Shown here: one piece after another, positions 63,949 through 64,000 of the stretch
How positions within the stretch are numbered: position 1 is the first letter of the stretch
How the letters are laid out: every line of letters begins with the position of its first letter
Source: Ulvibacter antarcticus
GTDB taxonomy: Bacteria > Bacteroidota > Bacteroidia > Flavobacteriales > Flavobacteriaceae
Assembly: GCF_003688405.1 (NCBI RefSeq)
Contig: NZ_REFC01000014.1
Span: 483,625-547,624, forward strand
DNA: 64,000 bases
Reading direction: 5' to 3'
The notes under the pieces: model-generated
Told to the model about the DNA's origin: nothing
Seen by the model: only the letters and a program-made list of their open reading frames with translations
Database searches by the model: none
Made by a program: the position numbers and the translations under genes

Positions 63949-64000
63949 TTAAGTATTTGTATTATCGTTTTCTAATATTTTAATAAGTTCAACAGATCTT
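63949..64000 (-). CDS. C-terminal end of a gene entering from the right (probable)
   Basis: An open frame on the minus strand encodes RSVELIKILENDNTNT then TAA (63949-63951), 12 bp from the right end of copy 12. The position of the stop just outside the repeat matches all other units. Too short for identification. Confidence 0.35.
   Translation of the reverse strand, partial: RSVELIKILENDNTNT

Noticed and set aside
1..64000. tRNA or rRNA genes
   Set aside because: No cloverleaf-like or rRNA-like sequence was noticed in any gap while reading; a tRNA search program would settle it.

Overview
The window looks like a chromosome segment of a marine-type Flavobacteriaceae bacterium (Bacteroidota). 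The evidence is low GC, TAnnTTTG-type -7 promoter boxes, two proteins with C-terminal type IX secretion (T9SS) sorting domains, a SurA/PpiC chaperone operon, a DUF3276 protein, a long-form NusB and a mitochondrial-type aconitase. I saw no rRNA, tRNA, CRISPR array, transposase or integrase gene.

Region 1 (1-37.9 kb) is ordinary core genome on both strands. In order it holds: an MscS channel (cut by the left edge), a SulP anion transporter, an M14 peptidase, DUF3276, an ABC exporter, leucine-type dehydrogenase, nusB-DUF1573-yajC, pepT, pyrD-LysE, an HMG-CoA lyase, a 5'-nucleotidase with a haem-binding-domain protein, a porin followed by an FMN-binding protein, guaB, ompH, a DinB/SRPBCC cluster, three SurA/PpiC-like chaperones with a MoxR ATPase, aconitase, a GH109-GHMP kinase-nucleotidyltransferase operon, a Crp/Fnr regulator and a TlpA thioredoxin. 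Several terminators, promoters and possible operators are visible.

Region 2 (37.9-43.6 kb) is a run of small stand-alone accessory genes, all on the minus strand: GNAT, SRAP/YedK, DUF1697, DUF4287/DUF5655, VOC, a BASS transporter, DUF1801, DUF4256 and a cysteine-cluster protein. They are packed with short spacers.

Region 3 (43.6-64 kb) is the unusual part. Every gene is on the minus strand, and most gene boundaries carry one copy of a ~220-bp imperfectly palindromic repeat, always in the same orientation. Each copy starts within a few to ~70 bp of one stop codon and ends within ~10-50 bp of the next start codon. The repeat body is conserved. Its outermost ~10-15 bp are not: they co-vary so that each gene is bracketed by its own matched inverted repeat. 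The invariant-to-variable switch falls at CCCG|TT, the same place as the integron crossover point (G|TTRRRY). One gene unit (49148-49816) has exact consensus RYYYAAC/GTTRRRY boxes. I interpret this as an integron-like gene-cassette array with unusually long attC-like sites and no integrase in view. Cassette cargo includes CorA, an MscS channel, a PLP decarboxylase, LysE, GNAT, two T9SS-secreted proteins and several unknown proteins. Copies are freshest near 64 kb and most decayed near 43-48 kb, so an attI/integrase, if it exists, should lie to the right of the window. A decayed second GNAT unit (59.4-59.6 kb) and a repeat-free block (54.9-59.4 kb; TPR regulator, sterol-desaturase-family enzyme, lipoprotein) interrupt the array.
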